64,000 nt of DNA from an uncultured Tateyamaria sp. (GTDB taxonomy: Bacteria > Pseudomonadota > Alphaproteobacteria > Rhodobacterales > Rhodobacteraceae). Of this stretch, positions 18,128 to 27,380 are shown one piece after another (within the stretch, counting starts at the first letter, position 1; each line of letters opens with the position of its first letter). The stretch covers positions 124,001 through 188,000 of the forward strand of contig NZ_CANNES010000006.1 of NCBI RefSeq assembly GCF_947503705.1. The letters are read 5' to 3'. Both the position numbers and the translations under genes were made by a program. The notes below the pieces were generated by a model. The model saw nothing but the letters and a program-made list of their open reading frames with translations, did no database searches and had not been told where the DNA came from.

Positions 18128-19233
18128 GGCGCAGGCACGCTCAGCGTCCCGCCCGACACCGCCGCCCGCACCCCGGTCGTACCGGGGCAAGAGGTCGGCA
18201 AGCCGCGCGCCACGCGCACCGCGAGATAGGCAAAGGCCTGCGCCTCCAGCATATCGCCGTCAAGGCCCACATCCTCCACCGGCATCACCGGGCAATCAAG
18301 CGATACCGCCAGCATCCGCATCAGCACCGGATTGTGCCGCCCCCCACCCGTGACCAGAACGCGGGACGGGGCGCGCGGGCAATGCTGCATCGCCTCGGCC
18401 ACACCCGCCGCACACATGGCCGTCAGGGTCGCGGTGGCATCGGCATCGCTCAACTCGGCAACGAGGCCGACCATCTCCGCAAAATCGTTCCGGTCCAGGG
18501 ACTTGGGCGGAATACGGGCAAAATACGGCTCGGCCAGAAACAGCTCCAAGGCACCGGTCTCGACCGTCCCCTTGGCCGCGATGGCCCCACCCGCATCATA
18601 AGGCACGCCCAGGCGGGCCTGTACCAGATCGTTGATCGGCGCATTGGCAGGCCCGGTGTCAAAGGCAAGCAAGGCGCCGTCCTCTTCGGGCCGGTCAAAA
18701 CCCGGGTCCACCCAGGTGATATTGCCCACACCGCCAAGGTTTAAAAACGCCACCGGGGCATCCGCCCCGAACCACTTGGCACAGGCGAAATGAAAAAACG
18801 GGGCCAGGGGCGCGCCCTCCCCGCCCAGCTCCACATCTGCCGACCGGAAATCCCAGACCACTGGCACGCCAAATGCCTCCGCCAACGCCGCCCCATCACC
18901 CAATTGCAACGTGCCCTGCGCACGGGGCGCGTGGGCAACCGTCTGGCCATGAAACCCGATCAGATCAACCTCGGCAAACTGGCCCAAAAGCTGGCGATGC
19001 GCGTCCATCACCACGTCTGTCGCGGGCGCCAAAACGTCGCCATGCCAGTGGCCCAACGCGGCGTGCAAAACGCCCCGCTGCTCTGCCGAATAGCTCAGAT
19101 ATTCCGCCGGGCCAAAGCCCTTGATCGTGACGCCATCGGTCTCGATCACCGCCGCATCCACCCCGTCCAGCGACGTGCCCGACATCGCGCCCAGTGCCCG
19201 AATGACCGCACCCTTTTGCCTGACCTTATCCAT
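18124..19233 (-). CDS. anmK: Anhydro-N-acetylmuramic acid kinase
   Basis: Converts 1,6-anhydroMurNAc to MurNAc-6-phosphate with ATP during peptidoglycan recycling in the cytoplasm. 369 residues from the ATG giving [15 protein letters not shown], preceded by AAAGGAAAAGG. Signatures are [20 protein letters not shown] (nucleotide-binding loop), [39 protein letters not shown] with the catalytic Asp region, and [14 protein letters not shown]. It is divergent from tyrS, an arrangement I recall as common in Rhodobacteraceae. Confidence 0.94.
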   Translation of the reverse strand: MDKVRQKGAVIRALGAMSGTSLDGVDAAVIETDGVTIKGFGPAEYLSYSAEQRGVLHAALGHWHGDVLAPATDVVMDAHRQLLGQFAEVDLIGFHGQTVAHAPRAQGTLQLGDGAALAEAFGVPVVWDFRSADVELGGEGAPLAPFFHFACAKWFGADAPVAFLNLGGVGNITWVDPGFDRPEEDGALLAFDTGPANAPINDLVQARLGVPYDAGGAIAAKGTVETGALELFLAEPYFARIPPKSLDRNDFAEMVGLVAELSDADATATLTAMCAAGVAEAMQHCPRAPSRVLVTGGGRHNPVLMRMLAVSLDCPVMPVEDVGLDGDMLEAQAFAYLAVRVARGLPTSCPGTTGVRAAVSGGTLSVPAP

Positions 19234-19297
19234 GGCCTTTTCCTTTGCCCCAACCCCCCGTATAGACTGCGCGCGAAGGCTTCCAAGGACAAGCACA

Positions 19298-20581
19298 ATG
19301 ACGTATGCCCCCCGCTCCGAATTCCTGCACGTGATGCAATCTCGCGGCTTTCTGGCCGACTGCACCGATATGCAGGGGCTGGACGAATTGCTGCTGTCTG
19401 GTCCGCAATCGGCCTATATCGGGTTCGATGCCACGGCCAAGTCGCTGCATGTGGGCTCGCTCATCCAGATCATGATGCTGCGCTGGTTCCAGAAAACCGG
19501 GCACCAGCCAATCGTATTGATGGGCGGCGGTACGACAAAAGTTGGCGACCCCTCGTTCCGCGCTGATGAACGGCCTCTACTTGGACCAGAGCAGATCGAT
19601 GCCAATATTGCCGGAATAAGGAAAGTTTTTACATCTTATATCGAATTTCAAGGAAGCTATGACAACGAAAGCTGGTATAAAGTTGGCGAAGACAAACGGG
19701 CTTATTTGATCAACAACGCCGAATGGCTCGATGGCTTGAACTATCTCGATTTCCTGCGCGACATCGGCAGGCATTTCTCGATCAATCGGATGCTGTCGTT
19801 CGAAAGCGTCAAATCCCGGCTCGACCGCGAACAATCGCTGTCCTTCCTCGAATTCAACTACATGATCCTGCAAGCCTATGATTTCATGGAGCTTCACCGC
19901 CGCTATGGCTGCATCCTGCAAATGGGCGGCTCGGATCAATGGGGCAATATCATCAACGGGATCGACCTGACGCGTCGCGTGATCGAGGGCGAAGTGTTCG
20001 GTCTCACCTCGCCCTTGCTGACAACGTCTGACGGCAAGAAGATGGGCAAATCACAAGCGGGGGCCGTGTGGCTGAACCCCGACATGCTGTCGCCCTACGA
20101 ATTCTGGCAATTCTGGCGCAACACCACGGATGCGGATGTGGGGCGCTTCCTCAAGCTCTACACCGAACTGCCGCTGGATGAATGCGACCGCCTTGGCGCG
20201 CTTGAGGGGTCCGAAATCAACGAGGCCAAGGCGCGGCTGGCCACCGAAGTCACCACGCTTTTGCACGGGGTCGACGCCGCCGCCGCCGCCGCCGACACAG
20301 CACGCGAAGTGTTCGAAAAGGGCGGCGTGGGTGATGACCTGCCCACCCTGACACTGAGTGCTGCGGATATCGGCGACGGGATCAGCATCGTGCAGTTGAT
20401 CGTCAAATCGGGCCTTGCCGGATCAGGCAAAGAGGCCAAACGCCTGATCGCCGAAGGCGGTGCACGTCTGAACGATGAACCGCTGGGCGACGCCGGATTG
20501 ATGATCGACGCAGGCGCGCTGTCTGCGCCGCTGAAACTGTCGGCAGGCAAAAAGCGGCACGCGCTGGTGCAACTGGGCTAA
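19298..20581 (+). CDS. tyrS: Tyrosyl-tRNA synthetase
   Basis: Class I aminoacyl-tRNA synthetase charging tRNA-Tyr. 427 residues from the ATG giving [19 protein letters not shown], with CAAGGAC upstream. The HIGH motif appears as SLHVGSL and the KMSKS motif as [27 protein letters not shown] is the tyrosine-site segment. The C-terminal S4-like RNA-binding domain is [21 protein letters not shown] patch around 19600-19700 is strikingly AT-rich with codons such as ATA, AGG and TTT, unlike the rest of the gene, which suggests a mosaic origin. A strong hairpin follows the stop. Confidence 0.97.
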   Translation: MTYAPRSEFLHVMQSRGFLADCTDMQGLDELLLSGPQSAYIGFDATAKSLHVGSLIQIMMLRWFQKTGHQPIVLMGGGTTKVGDPSFRADERPLLGPEQIDANIAGIRKVFTSYIEFQGSYDNESWYKVGEDKRAYLINNAEWLDGLNYLDFLRDIGRHFSINRMLSFESVKSRLDREQSLSFLEFNYMILQAYDFMELHRRYGCILQMGGSDQWGNIINGIDLTRRVIEGEVFGLTSPLLTTSDGKKMGKSQAGAVWLNPDMLSPYEFWQFWRNTTDADVGRFLKLYTELPLDECDRLGALEGSEINEAKARLATEVTTLLHGVDAAAAAADTAREVFEKGGVGDDLPTLTLSAADIGDGISIVQLIVKSGLAGSGKEAKRLIAEGGARLNDEPLGDAGLMIDAGALSAPLKLSAGKKRHALVQLG

Positions 20582-20596
20582 GGCTTTCAAAAAAGT

Positions 20597-20631
20597 AAAC
20601 GCGCGCCGTCAAACCTTAACGGCGGGCGTTT
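20597..20631 (+). terminator. Intrinsic terminator after tyrS
   Basis: AAACGCGCGCCGT (20597-20609) and ACGGCGGGCGTTT (20619-20631) form a 13-bp stem with one mismatch and a 9-base loop, ending in TTT. It begins 15 bases after the tyrS stop. The AAAC/GTTT ends make it usable from the opposite direction too, where lpxB ends. Confidence 0.75.
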
Positions 20632-20663
20632 ATGACCGAATGGTTAACGCGCGGCGGGTGCCT

Positions 20664-20769
20664 AAAACGTACATTTTGCCCCCTTAACTGCTCATTGCTT
20701 GAAAATCAGGGCCGATCCCGGCGATCCGAGCCGGTCAAAACGTACAGACCTGGAATGAAACTGCTCATT
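20664..20769. repeat. Two-block direct repeat with 73-base period
   Basis: AAAACGTACA, then 14 unrelated bases, then CTGCTCATT occurs at 20664-20696 and again at 20737-20769. Both blocks are identical in the two copies and the 14-base gap is kept, so the period is exactly 73. It lies between the convergent tyrS and lpxB genes (217 bases), after the tyrS terminator. Function unknown. Confidence 0.7.
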
Positions 20770-20798
20770 TCACGGCGCACTGGGCACCGCACGCTGCG

Positions 20799-21965
20799 TT
20801 AACCCATGCGTGCCAAAACCGCCCGCGCCGCCCGAAGCCCCGGCGCTTCGCCCCCACGCCCCAGCTTGTCCATCGTCTCGTTCATCGCGGCCAACTGTCC
20901 GCTCGGATCGGCCAAAAGGGCCTCCATCGCCGCCACGACATTGGGCACGGTAAAGTCCTTGCCAATCACTTCTGGCACCACCCGGCTGTCCGTCACGTGG
21001 TTGATCAGACTGCCCGTATCCGTGGTCACCATGCGACTGATAATCGCCCGGCTGAGCCAATGCAGATCAAAGGCGCTGACCATCGGTGTGCCCGCCGCCG
21101 CCAGCTCCAGCGCGACGGTGCCAGAGGTGGCCAGTGCCACATCCGCCGCCCGGAACGCCGCCCGTTTTTCCGCCAATCCCGCCTGCAATTCCATGCCGCG
21201 CGGGTCCAACACAACGGGCTGCACGGGCCAGTCTTTCACCTGCTCCTGCACCAGCCCCGCCACCGCCTCAGCGGCCGGCAAAATCATCCGCATCCCCGGT
21301 CGGTTTGCCGCCAATTTTCCTAACGTTTCGCCGAAAACCGGGCCCATGCGCGCAATCTCTCCGCGCCGTGATCCGGGCAAAACCAGGATCAGCGGTTCGG
21401 CCCCTTCAAGCCCATATTTCGACCGGAAATCAGCCACTTGCGTGCCGCTGGCCTGCGGCACTGTCGCCGCCGGATGGCCCACAAAATCGCACGCCATCCC
21501 TTCGGCTATCATGTAGGGCGGCTCGAACGGAAACAGCGCCAGAACATGGTCGATCATCGCCGCCATCTTCTTGGCACGCCCCGGCCTCCAGGCCCATACG
21601 GTTGGGGCCACATAATGCACCGTGCGGACGTCCGACCCCGCCTTGACCAGCTTGGCCACGCGCAGCGAAAAGTCGGGGCTGTCGATGGTGATCAGCACAT
21701 CCGGCTTGGTGTCGATTACCGCCTGCGCGGTTTCGGCAATCCGGCGTTTGAGGTGGAAATATTTGGGCAGCACCTCGGCAATGCCCATCACGCTCAATTC
21801 GGACATGTCAAAGCGCGAGGTCAGCCCATGTGCCTGCATCTGCGGCCCACCAATTCCGGCGAATTCCACATCCGGCGCAAGTGTCTTGAGACCCGCCATC
21901 AACGCGCCCCCCAGCGCATCGCCAGAGGGCTCGCCAGCGACAACAAAAACCCTCAGCGCACCCAC
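20799..21965 (-). CDS. lpxB: Lipid-A-disaccharide synthase
   Basis: GT19 glycosyltransferase joining UDP-2,3-diacylglucosamine and lipid X into the lipid A disaccharide at the inner membrane. 388 residues from a GTG (GALRVFVVAGEPSGDALGG), overlapping the lpxI end by 13 bases. Family marks are FAGIGGPQMQAHGL, VLITIDSPDFSLRVAK, TVHYVAPTVWAWRPGRAKK, LFPFEPPYMIAEGM, LVLPGSRRGEIARMGPVF and ATSGTVALELAAAGTPMV. It is the last gene of the pyrH-lpxB cluster in this window. Confidence 0.96.
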   Translation of the reverse strand: MGALRVFVVAGEPSGDALGGALMAGLKTLAPDVEFAGIGGPQMQAHGLTSRFDMSELSVMGIAEVLPKYFHLKRRIAETAQAVIDTKPDVLITIDSPDFSLRVAKLVKAGSDVRTVHYVAPTVWAWRPGRAKKMAAMIDHVLALFPFEPPYMIAEGMACDFVGHPAATVPQASGTQVADFRSKYGLEGAEPLILVLPGSRRGEIARMGPVFGETLGKLAANRPGMRMILPAAEAVAGLVQEQVKDWPVQPVVLDPRGMELQAGLAEKRAAFRAADVALATSGTVALELAAAGTPMVSAFDLHWLSRAIISRMVTTDTGSLINHVTDSRVVPEVIGKDFTVPNVVAAMEALLADPSGQLAAMNETMDKLGRGGEAPGLRAARAVLARMG

Positions 21966-22825
21966 AGGTACAGGCCTGCATCATTAAGGATCTGGATTAC
22001 CCGGGCACGGTCCAAAACCAAGACGCCACCCGCCACAATTACGATGCCGCCAAGCCCTGCTGAAACCGCATTCCGTGCGGTCTGTGGGCCAATAGTTGGC
22101 AGATCGACGCGGATGTCCTGATCGGGCTTTGGCCCCTTGAATAACAAAGGCTTAGCGCCCTCACCCGACAGCCAATCAGCGGCCTCGCCCAGCATGTCGC
22201 CTGCCATGTCCATCAGCCCCGACACCGGATCACCATCGCCCAAAAGTGGCGGCGCAGACCTGCCCAAGCCGACCAACATCGCGTCCGTTCCAGAAGCATC
22301 CTCGCGCGCCCGGACGGAGCCGTTTTGCACCACGCACGCCTGGCCCAGATCGGCAGCCCCCTGCGCGGCCAAGACGCGCAGGGCAACGGCCACATCCGCC
22401 TCCGCGCCGTCACCTGGCCTGGTGGTGGTCAACACCCCCACAGGCGGGATCAGATCAGGGGCCAAGGCGTGAGCCGCCCGCACCGCAAAACCCGCCTGTT
22501 CAAACACTCCAATAGCCGCGCGCAAAGCGCCGTCCTCTCCCGATCCCAAGGCAGCCGCGAGCACCGGAACCAAGGGCATCGTGGCCGCGTCAATCTGACT
22601 GGGATCAAGCTGGGGGCGGTCAATGGCGCCGCAAAAGCAAACCTCCGTGACCCCCTTTTTTTTCAACGTATTCAGAAAGGTACCCAGACGCTCAATCCGA
22701 AAGGACAGATCGACGGCCAGCCCCTCGGGCACGTGTCCCTCCAGCGTGCAAACCACAGGCACAACCGTTTGTGCCGCCGCTACAGCAGCAGGCAACGCGC
22801 CCCGCCCTGCAATCAGCGCCAGCAT
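21953..22825 (-). CDS. lpxI: UDP-2,3-diacylglucosamine pyrophosphatase LpxI
   Basis: Cleaves UDP-2,3-diacylglucosamine to lipid X and UMP; LpxI replaces LpxH in most alphaproteobacteria. 290 residues. The N-terminus LALIAGRGALPAAVAAAQ and the C-terminal block KGPKPDQDIRVDLPTIGPQT with GIVIVAGGVLVLDR are characteristic of LpxI (DUF1009). Its ATG overlaps the lpxA stop by one base (TGATG), which suggests coupling. The position between lpxA and lpxB supports the call strongly. Confidence 0.93.
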   Translation of the reverse strand: MLALIAGRGALPAAVAAAQTVVPVVCTLEGHVPEGLAVDLSFRIERLGTFLNTLKKKGVTEVCFCGAIDRPQLDPSQIDAATMPLVPVLAAALGSGEDGALRAAIGVFEQAGFAVRAAHALAPDLIPPVGVLTTTRPGDGAEADVAVALRVLAAQGAADLGQACVVQNGSVRAREDASGTDAMLVGLGRSAPPLLGDGDPVSGLMDMAGDMLGEAADWLSGEGAKPLLFKGPKPDQDIRVDLPTIGPQTARNAVSAGLGGIVIVAGGVLVLDRARVIQILNDAGLYLWVR

Positions 22826-23613
22826 CAGCGCGGCGTCAGGAACGAACGGTCGCTGTCGCCCATGACAAAGGCTACAATCTCGCGCACGTAATCGCTGTCG
22901 GTTTCGCGGCCCAGACGCTCGGCCCGATCATGGAACGTGCCGTCGCCCTGTGCCAGCATCTGAAACGCAGCCCGCAGCGCCGTGATGTCGGACCGGGCAA
23001 CGCCGCGCCGTTTCAACCCAACAAGGTTCAGCCCATCCAATTCGCCGCGCGGCGCCTGAACCAGCCCATAGGGAATCACATCATTTGTGACCATGGTGAC
23101 AGCGCCGATGATGGCCCCGCGCCCGATGCGAACAAACTGATGGATACCAGACAAACCACCGACGATTACATCGTCCTCAAGGCGGCAATGCCCTGCAATC
23201 GCTGCAGAATTCACCACAATAACCCGGTCACCGATATGAGCATCATGCGCGATGTGGCAGCCCGCCATAAAGAGACCGTCATCGCCGATCCGTGTTACGC
23301 CGCCCCCGCCCTCGGTGCCGCAATTCATCGTGACGTGCTCGCGGATCCGGTTGCGCGCGCCGATCTCGAGGCGGCTGGCCTCGCCCTTGAACTTCAGGTC
23401 CTGCGGCACCTCGCCAATGACGGCGAAAGAGAACACAACCGTGCCTGCGCCAATGCTTGTGTGACCGGTCACGACCACATGGCTTTTCAGTTCAACCTCG
23501 GGACCAATGACCACGTTTGGACCGACCACGCAAAACGGACCGATCCGGGCCGTCGGGTCAATCTGTGCACCCGCTTCGATCACCGCAGAGGGATGTATCG
23601 CTGCATCACTCAT
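22825..23613 (-). CDS. lpxA: UDP-N-acetylglucosamine acyltransferase
   Basis: First step of lipid A synthesis, transfer of 3-hydroxyacyl from ACP to UDP-GlcNAc. 262 residues with the left-handed beta-helix hexapeptide pattern ([38 protein letters not shown]). Catalytic His region: [40 protein letters not shown] and [12 protein letters not shown] are the C-terminal family signatures. Its start overlaps the fabZ stop in ATGA. Confidence 0.97.
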   Translation of the reverse strand: MSDAAIHPSAVIEAGAQIDPTARIGPFCVVGPNVVIGPEVELKSHVVVTGHTSIGAGTVVFSFAVIGEVPQDLKFKGEASRLEIGARNRIREHVTMNCGTEGGGGVTRIGDDGLFMAGCHIAHDAHIGDRVIVVNSAAIAGHCRLEDDVIVGGLSGIHQFVRIGRGAIIGAVTMVTNDVIPYGLVQAPRGELDGLNLVGLKRRGVARSDITALRAAFQMLAQGDGTFHDRAERLGRETDSDYVREIVAFVMGDSDRSFLTPR

Positions 23614-24074
23614 GTGTTGGACATATCCATCATGGCCGTAAATTCAGCCTCGCAGGCCATTTCGCCAGAAACCTCCGCCAGGCCGGAAAATTTCCAAACC
23701 TTGCTGCCGGCCTTGCCGCGCGTGGTGGTCAGCTTCAGCTCAAGCACGTCGCCCGGGACAACCATGCGGCGAAATTTGCATTTGTCGATGGCCATGAAAT
23801 AGACCAGCATTTCCTTGTCGACCATATCGAGCGCGGTGCCCACCATCACGGCGGCCGTCTGCGCCATTGCCTCGACGATGGTGACGCCGGGCATGATCGG
23901 TTTGCCGGGGAAATGGCCCTGAAAGTGGGGCTCGTTCATCGTGACATTCTTGATGCCGCGGGCCGAATTGCAGCCGTCAATATCGACAACCTTGTCCACC
24001 AGTAGGAAAGGATAGCGATGCGGCAGGATGCGCTGGATCAGCCCGATATCTGCGGTCAAAAGCTCGTTGGTCAT
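23610..24074 (-). CDS. fabZ: 3-hydroxyacyl-ACP dehydratase FabZ
   Basis: Dehydrates 3-hydroxyacyl-ACP in fatty-acid synthesis and competes with LpxA for hydroxyacyl-ACP, which explains their shared operon. 154 residues from the ATG giving [20 protein letters not shown]. Hot-dog fold marks: [33 protein letters not shown] with the catalytic His, and the Glu in the AQTAAVM helix. The frame runs 17 codons upstream without homology. Confidence 0.97.
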   Translation of the reverse strand: MTNELLTADIGLIQRILPHRYPFLLVDKVVDIDGCNSARGIKNVTMNEPHFQGHFPGKPIMPGVTIVEAMAQTAAVMVGTALDMVDKEMLVYFMAIDKCKFRRMVVPGDVLELKLTTTRGKAGSKVWKFSGLAEVSGEMACEAEFTAMMDMSNT

Positions 24075-24151
24075 GGTCTGCTCCGGCCTTGTTCTGTGGT
24101 CTTTTCGTCTGGTCCTGCCTAGCAAGGCACGGGGCCTGCCGCAAGTCGGCG

Positions 24152-24712
24152 CTACTCTGCTGGCGCGTCCGTGCCGTCGCCCAGAACGTCGTCTATCCGC
24201 TCGACTGCGCGGGCCGTAATGTCGATCGCATTTGCACTGATAAAGACGCTGCGCCGTTCCAGGATCACCGCAGCCCCGGCCTCGCGCATGATCGCCTCAA
24301 GGACGGGTGCCGCAGCGGTCAGGAACCGGCCCCGGCTCTCTTCCAACTGGTTGGCAATGGCGCGGCTTTGGGCCTCGCGATCGCGGCGAATGGTCTGCAC
24401 CCTTGCATCAAAGGCATCGGCCAGTGTGCGAAACTCTTCGGGCGTCAAATCGGGGCGCTGCGCGGTCAGGTTTTTTTCTTCTGCCTCAAGCTCGGCTTCA
24501 AGCGTGCGGTTTTCGTCAGCTAGGGCACGTGTCTGAGCCTCGATGTCTCGAACGACGCGCTTGCCAAAGGCGCTTTCGCTATAGAGCCGGTCACTGTCAA
24601 TCGTCAGAACCGGGCTGCGCAGGTCTTGAGACAAAGCCGCGCCCGCCCCGATAACCAGGGCGAGCGCGAGAAGAACAACACGCGCGGGATGCCACATCGG
24701 ACCAGCCCGCAT
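24152..24712 (-). CDS. skp: OmpH/Skp-family periplasmic chaperone
   Basis: Chaperone that escorts outer-membrane proteins to BamA. 186 residues. A Sec signal peptide ([20 protein letters not shown]) precedes [20 protein letters not shown], the family opening, and a long charged coiled coil ([20 protein letters not shown] onward) forming the tentacle helices. The C-terminal strand [20 protein letters not shown] closes the body. It starts 4 bases after the bamA stop on the same strand and precedes fabZ, the standard order. The start may be the ATG used or one five codons in. Confidence 0.88.
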   Translation of the reverse strand: MRAGPMWHPARVVLLALALVIGAGAALSQDLRSPVLTIDSDRLYSESAFGKRVVRDIEAQTRALADENRTLEAELEAEEKNLTAQRPDLTPEEFRTLADAFDARVQTIRRDREAQSRAIANQLEESRGRFLTAAAPVLEAIMREAGAAVILERRSVFISANAIDITARAVERIDDVLGDGTDAPAE

Positions 24713-24716
24713 GCGA

Positions 24717-27068
24717 TCAGAACGTCGTCGACAGCGTCAGGTCAAAGGTCTGCTCTTGGTCGAAGTCTTCTTTGCGCAGGGCGTTGGTGAAGTTGAAGCG
24801 CAACGGCCCGACAACCGTATCCCACAGGATCGACACGCCGATCACGTGACGGAACGATCCGCCTTCTCCAACCACGCTGCCACCGGCCAGATTGACATCA
24901 GACAGATCCCACAGGTTACCCACGTCGTAAAACACTGCGCCACGAATGCCATATTCCTCGGGCAGACCTACAGGAAATTCCGCCTCGAACCGCGCTGCCA
25001 CATAGATGTTGCCGCCCAACGGATCTGAATCCCCAGACCCGGAATTGTCACGCGGACCGATACCGCCGGGCTCAAAGCCCCGCAAAATACTTGGGCCAAC
25101 AGCGAAGCGGTCAATGGTGCGGTTTGTGCCCCCGGACCAGGCCAACAGGCCCCCTTCCAGAGACGCTCGCAAGGTGACTTCTTCGCTGAACACACGGCGC
25201 TGGCCAACCACTTTGGCGGTGGTACGGATGTATTCGGAATCGCCACCCAGACCTGCAAAATCCTGGCTGAACTCAAGCAGCACACCGGCATTCGGGTTCA
25301 GCCCGCTGTTGCGCGAGTCGTAGCTGTAGGTATAGCCAAGCGCCGAGCTGAATTGTTCGCCCGCGTCGATTTCGTTCTGCACAACCGTGCCATGCTCGAT
25401 CGGATCCCGCGCCAACACTTCGTTGGAACGCGCCGTATAGCGGAGTTCAAGCCGCCCGTTTTCACTGACCGGAAAGGTCAGCGAGGGGCTGAACACCAGT
25501 GCTTCACTGTCATAGTTGGCAAAGCTGCTGTCGCTTTCGCTGTATTGCAGGTTCAAACCAAAGGCCACATCGCGCCCCAGCAAGGACGGTTCGACAAAGC
25601 GGATACCATAGCGTTCCGCATCTTCGGCAGTCGAAAAAGTCAGACCAAGCGTTTGACCACGACCGAGAAAGTTCCGCTCTGTGAAGCTAACCGCGAGGCC
25701 AAACCCGTCATTGACCGAGTATGAGCCACCAAAGTTCAACGAGCCTGTAGGCTTCTCTTCGACATCAACGTCAATCACGACCTGATCCGGCCGCGACCCT
25801 TCGCGGGCGTTCACATTGGAAGAGGCAAAGAAATCAAGCACGCGGATCCGTTCGGCCGCATCGCGGATTTCGCGCGGGTTAAACGGGTCCCCCTCAGCGA
25901 TTTTGAACTGGCGACGCAGCACGTTGTCCAACGTCGTGGTGTTGCCCTCGATGTCGATACGCTCGACAAAGACGCGCGGGCCACGGCTGAGGATCAGTTC
26001 CACATCCAGGGTCAGATCGCGATCATTGCGGATCACACGTGGCTCGACCCGCAGGAAATCAACGCCTTCGCGTTGGCCCTGCACTTCAAGGCGGGCCACT
26101 TCGGCCTCGACCAGAGTGGGCGAATACACCACTCCGGGCCTGACCTTTATCAACTCTTCATAAGCGTCTGCATCAACCTCAGGAAGATCACTGCTGACCG
26201 TTACCTCACCAAAACGAAACTGCTGGCCTTCCTGCACATTGAACACAAGGAAAAAGCCATCCCGCTCCTCGGTGAGTTCGGCATTGCTGCTAAGCGTCCT
26301 GAAATCGACATAGCCGCGCGAGAAATAGAAGTCCCGCAGCACTTGCTTGTCGAACTCGATCCGGTCCTCGATCAGGGTGTCCGAGCGGATGAGCGCCCGA
26401 AACAGGCCCGCCTGTTTGGTTTGCAGCACGCGGCGCAGACGGCGATCGGAAAAGACACGGTTTCCGACAAAGCTCAGACGCTCAATCTCGACCACGTCGC
26501 CTTCAAAAATCTCAAAAATCAGATCAACACGATTGTCCGCACGGCGGATGATCCGGGGCGTCACGCGCGCCGCGATGCGCCCCTGCGTGCTGTACGCTTC
26601 GGCGATGGAGCTGGCGTCGCGATCCGCTTGGGCGGGGCTAAAGACGCGCCGTTCCTGACTTTGGACGATGGCGCTGAGCGCTTCGTCGTCAAGCCGCCGG
26701 TTGCCTTCAAAGGTCACTCGGTTCAGCGTAGGAAGTTCGACCACGGTAATCAGCAGGCGTGATCCTTGCGGTTCGACTTCGACACTTTCGAAAAGTCCGC
26801 TGGATTGCAGGTTCTGCAAAGCGTCATTGACCTGACCCGCCGTGACCGTCTGGCCCGGTGCGATTCCAGCGCGGGTAATGATTGCGGCATCACCGACGCG
26901 CGCGTTCCCCTCCACTGAAATCGTCGTAAACCGGAATTGCTGGGCGAAGGCGGTGGCGCTTTGCCCCATCCAAGCCACTGAAACCAGTGCAAAAAACAGT
27001 ACCGCTCGCAGGGCAGTGCGGTGGTCAATGTGCAGCATGCCGCCCGCGCCCCTCATCCCCAGTCCCAT
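24717..27068 (-). CDS. bamA: Outer-membrane assembly factor BamA
   Basis: Central subunit of the BAM complex inserting beta-barrel proteins. About 783 residues. A signal peptide (RTALRAVLFFALVSVAWMGQ, then SATAFAQ) is followed by five POTRA domains (QFRFTTISVEGNARVGDAAI opens the first) over residues 45-370, then the 16-stranded barrel. SILRGFEPGGIGPRD holds the conserved loop-6 (V/I)RGF motif. The final DLTLSTTF with C-terminal Phe is the outer-membrane insertion signal. The ATG at 27068 is chosen; one at 27056 is possible. A terminator lies just upstream, so it probably has its own promoter in about 75 bases. Confidence 0.95.
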   Translation of the reverse strand: MGLGMRGAGGMLHIDHRTALRAVLFFALVSVAWMGQSATAFAQQFRFTTISVEGNARVGDAAIITRAGIAPGQTVTAGQVNDALQNLQSSGLFESVEVEPQGSRLLITVVELPTLNRVTFEGNRRLDDEALSAIVQSQERRVFSPAQADRDASSIAEAYSTQGRIAARVTPRIIRRADNRVDLIFEIFEGDVVEIERLSFVGNRVFSDRRLRRVLQTKQAGLFRALIRSDTLIEDRIEFDKQVLRDFYFSRGYVDFRTLSSNAELTEERDGFFLVFNVQEGQQFRFGEVTVSSDLPEVDADAYEELIKVRPGVVYSPTLVEAEVARLEVQGQREGVDFLRVEPRVIRNDRDLTLDVELILSRGPRVFVERIDIEGNTTTLDNVLRRQFKIAEGDPFNPREIRDAAERIRVLDFFASSNVNAREGSRPDQVVIDVDVEEKPTGSLNFGGSYSVNDGFGLAVSFTERNFLGRGQTLGLTFSTAEDAERYGIRFVEPSLLGRDVAFGLNLQYSESDSSFANYDSEALVFSPSLTFPVSENGRLELRYTARSNEVLARDPIEHGTVVQNEIDAGEQFSSALGYTYSYDSRNSGLNPNAGVLLEFSQDFAGLGGDSEYIRTTAKVVGQRRVFSEEVTLRASLEGGLLAWSGGTNRTIDRFAVGPSILRGFEPGGIGPRDNSGSGDSDPLGGNIYVAARFEAEFPVGLPEEYGIRGAVFYDVGNLWDLSDVNLAGGSVVGEGGSFRHVIGVSILWDTVVGPLRFNFTNALRKEDFDQEQTFDLTLSTTF

Positions 27069-27135
27069 GGTGTATCCCCACGTGTTCAGACATCTAATAC
27101 AGATGTGAGTAACGGGATTGCGAGGGCTTGTCAAA

Positions 27136-27164
27136 AGCACAAAAACCCGCGCCTAGGCGCGGGT
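27136..27164 (-). terminator. Intrinsic terminator between the 41-codon gene and bamA
   Basis: A perfect 9-bp stem, ACCCGCGCC and GGCGCGGGT around TA (27145-27164), is followed on the minus strand by TTTTTGTGCTTTT. It ends transcripts coming from the 41-codon gene or rseP and splits the pyrH-lpxB cluster in two transcription blocks unless it is read through. Confidence 0.8.
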
Positions 27165-27195
27165 GACAGATGTGTGACTGTGGATAAGTTTTGGC

Positions 27196-27321
27196 CTAGA
27201 GGCTGCCCAACCAGGCACCTGCCCCAAGGGCTGCTGCCAGCGTCGCGGCATAGAGCACGCGGTCAGAATTCAGCAACATAAGAAGGCTCAGGCCCCGGTA
27301 TCCGCTTTGAAGTGTTTGCAT
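27196..27321 (-). CDS. 41-residue single-span membrane peptide, unknown function
   Basis: Short gene found by reading the rseP-bamA gap. It starts MQTLQSGYRGLSLLMLLNSD and ends ALGAGAWLGSL with a TAG stop. One hydrophobic segment (VLYAATLAAALGAGAWLG) follows a basic, amphipathic N-terminus. The ATG has a good AAGGATTGAGACC leader. That Shine-Dalgarno is part of a 7-bp hairpin, and two copies of ACTGTGGCAA lie 60-80 bases upstream. A strong terminator sits 32 bases past the stop. Codon use looks coding (GCC, CTG, GGC). I believe similar peptides occur in Rhodobacteraceae, but I cannot check. Role unknown; envelope maintenance is a guess from the neighbours. Confidence 0.7.
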   Translation of the reverse strand: MQTLQSGYRGLSLLMLLNSDRVLYAATLAAALGAGAWLGSL

Positions 27322-27325
27322 GGTC

Positions 27326-27346
27326 TCAATCCTTTGGTTGGATTGA
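27326..27346 (-). promoter_or_regulatory. Hairpin covering the ribosome-binding site of the 41-codon gene
   Basis: TCAATCC and GGATTGA pair perfectly (7 bp) around a 7-base loop AACCAAA on the minus strand. The downstream arm contains the AGGA ribosome-binding site, 4 bases before the ATG. In mRNA it would hide the site and could be temperature- or factor-controlled. Confidence 0.5.
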
Positions 27347-27380
27347 AACTAGACCCAGATTGCGGCCCCAACTTGGACCA

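Noticed and set aside
27179-27187. Perfect DnaA box TGTGGATAA in the rseP-bamA gap
   Set aside because: A single 9-mer is expected about once in every two windows of this size on both strands; there is no cluster or AT-rich unwinding region.
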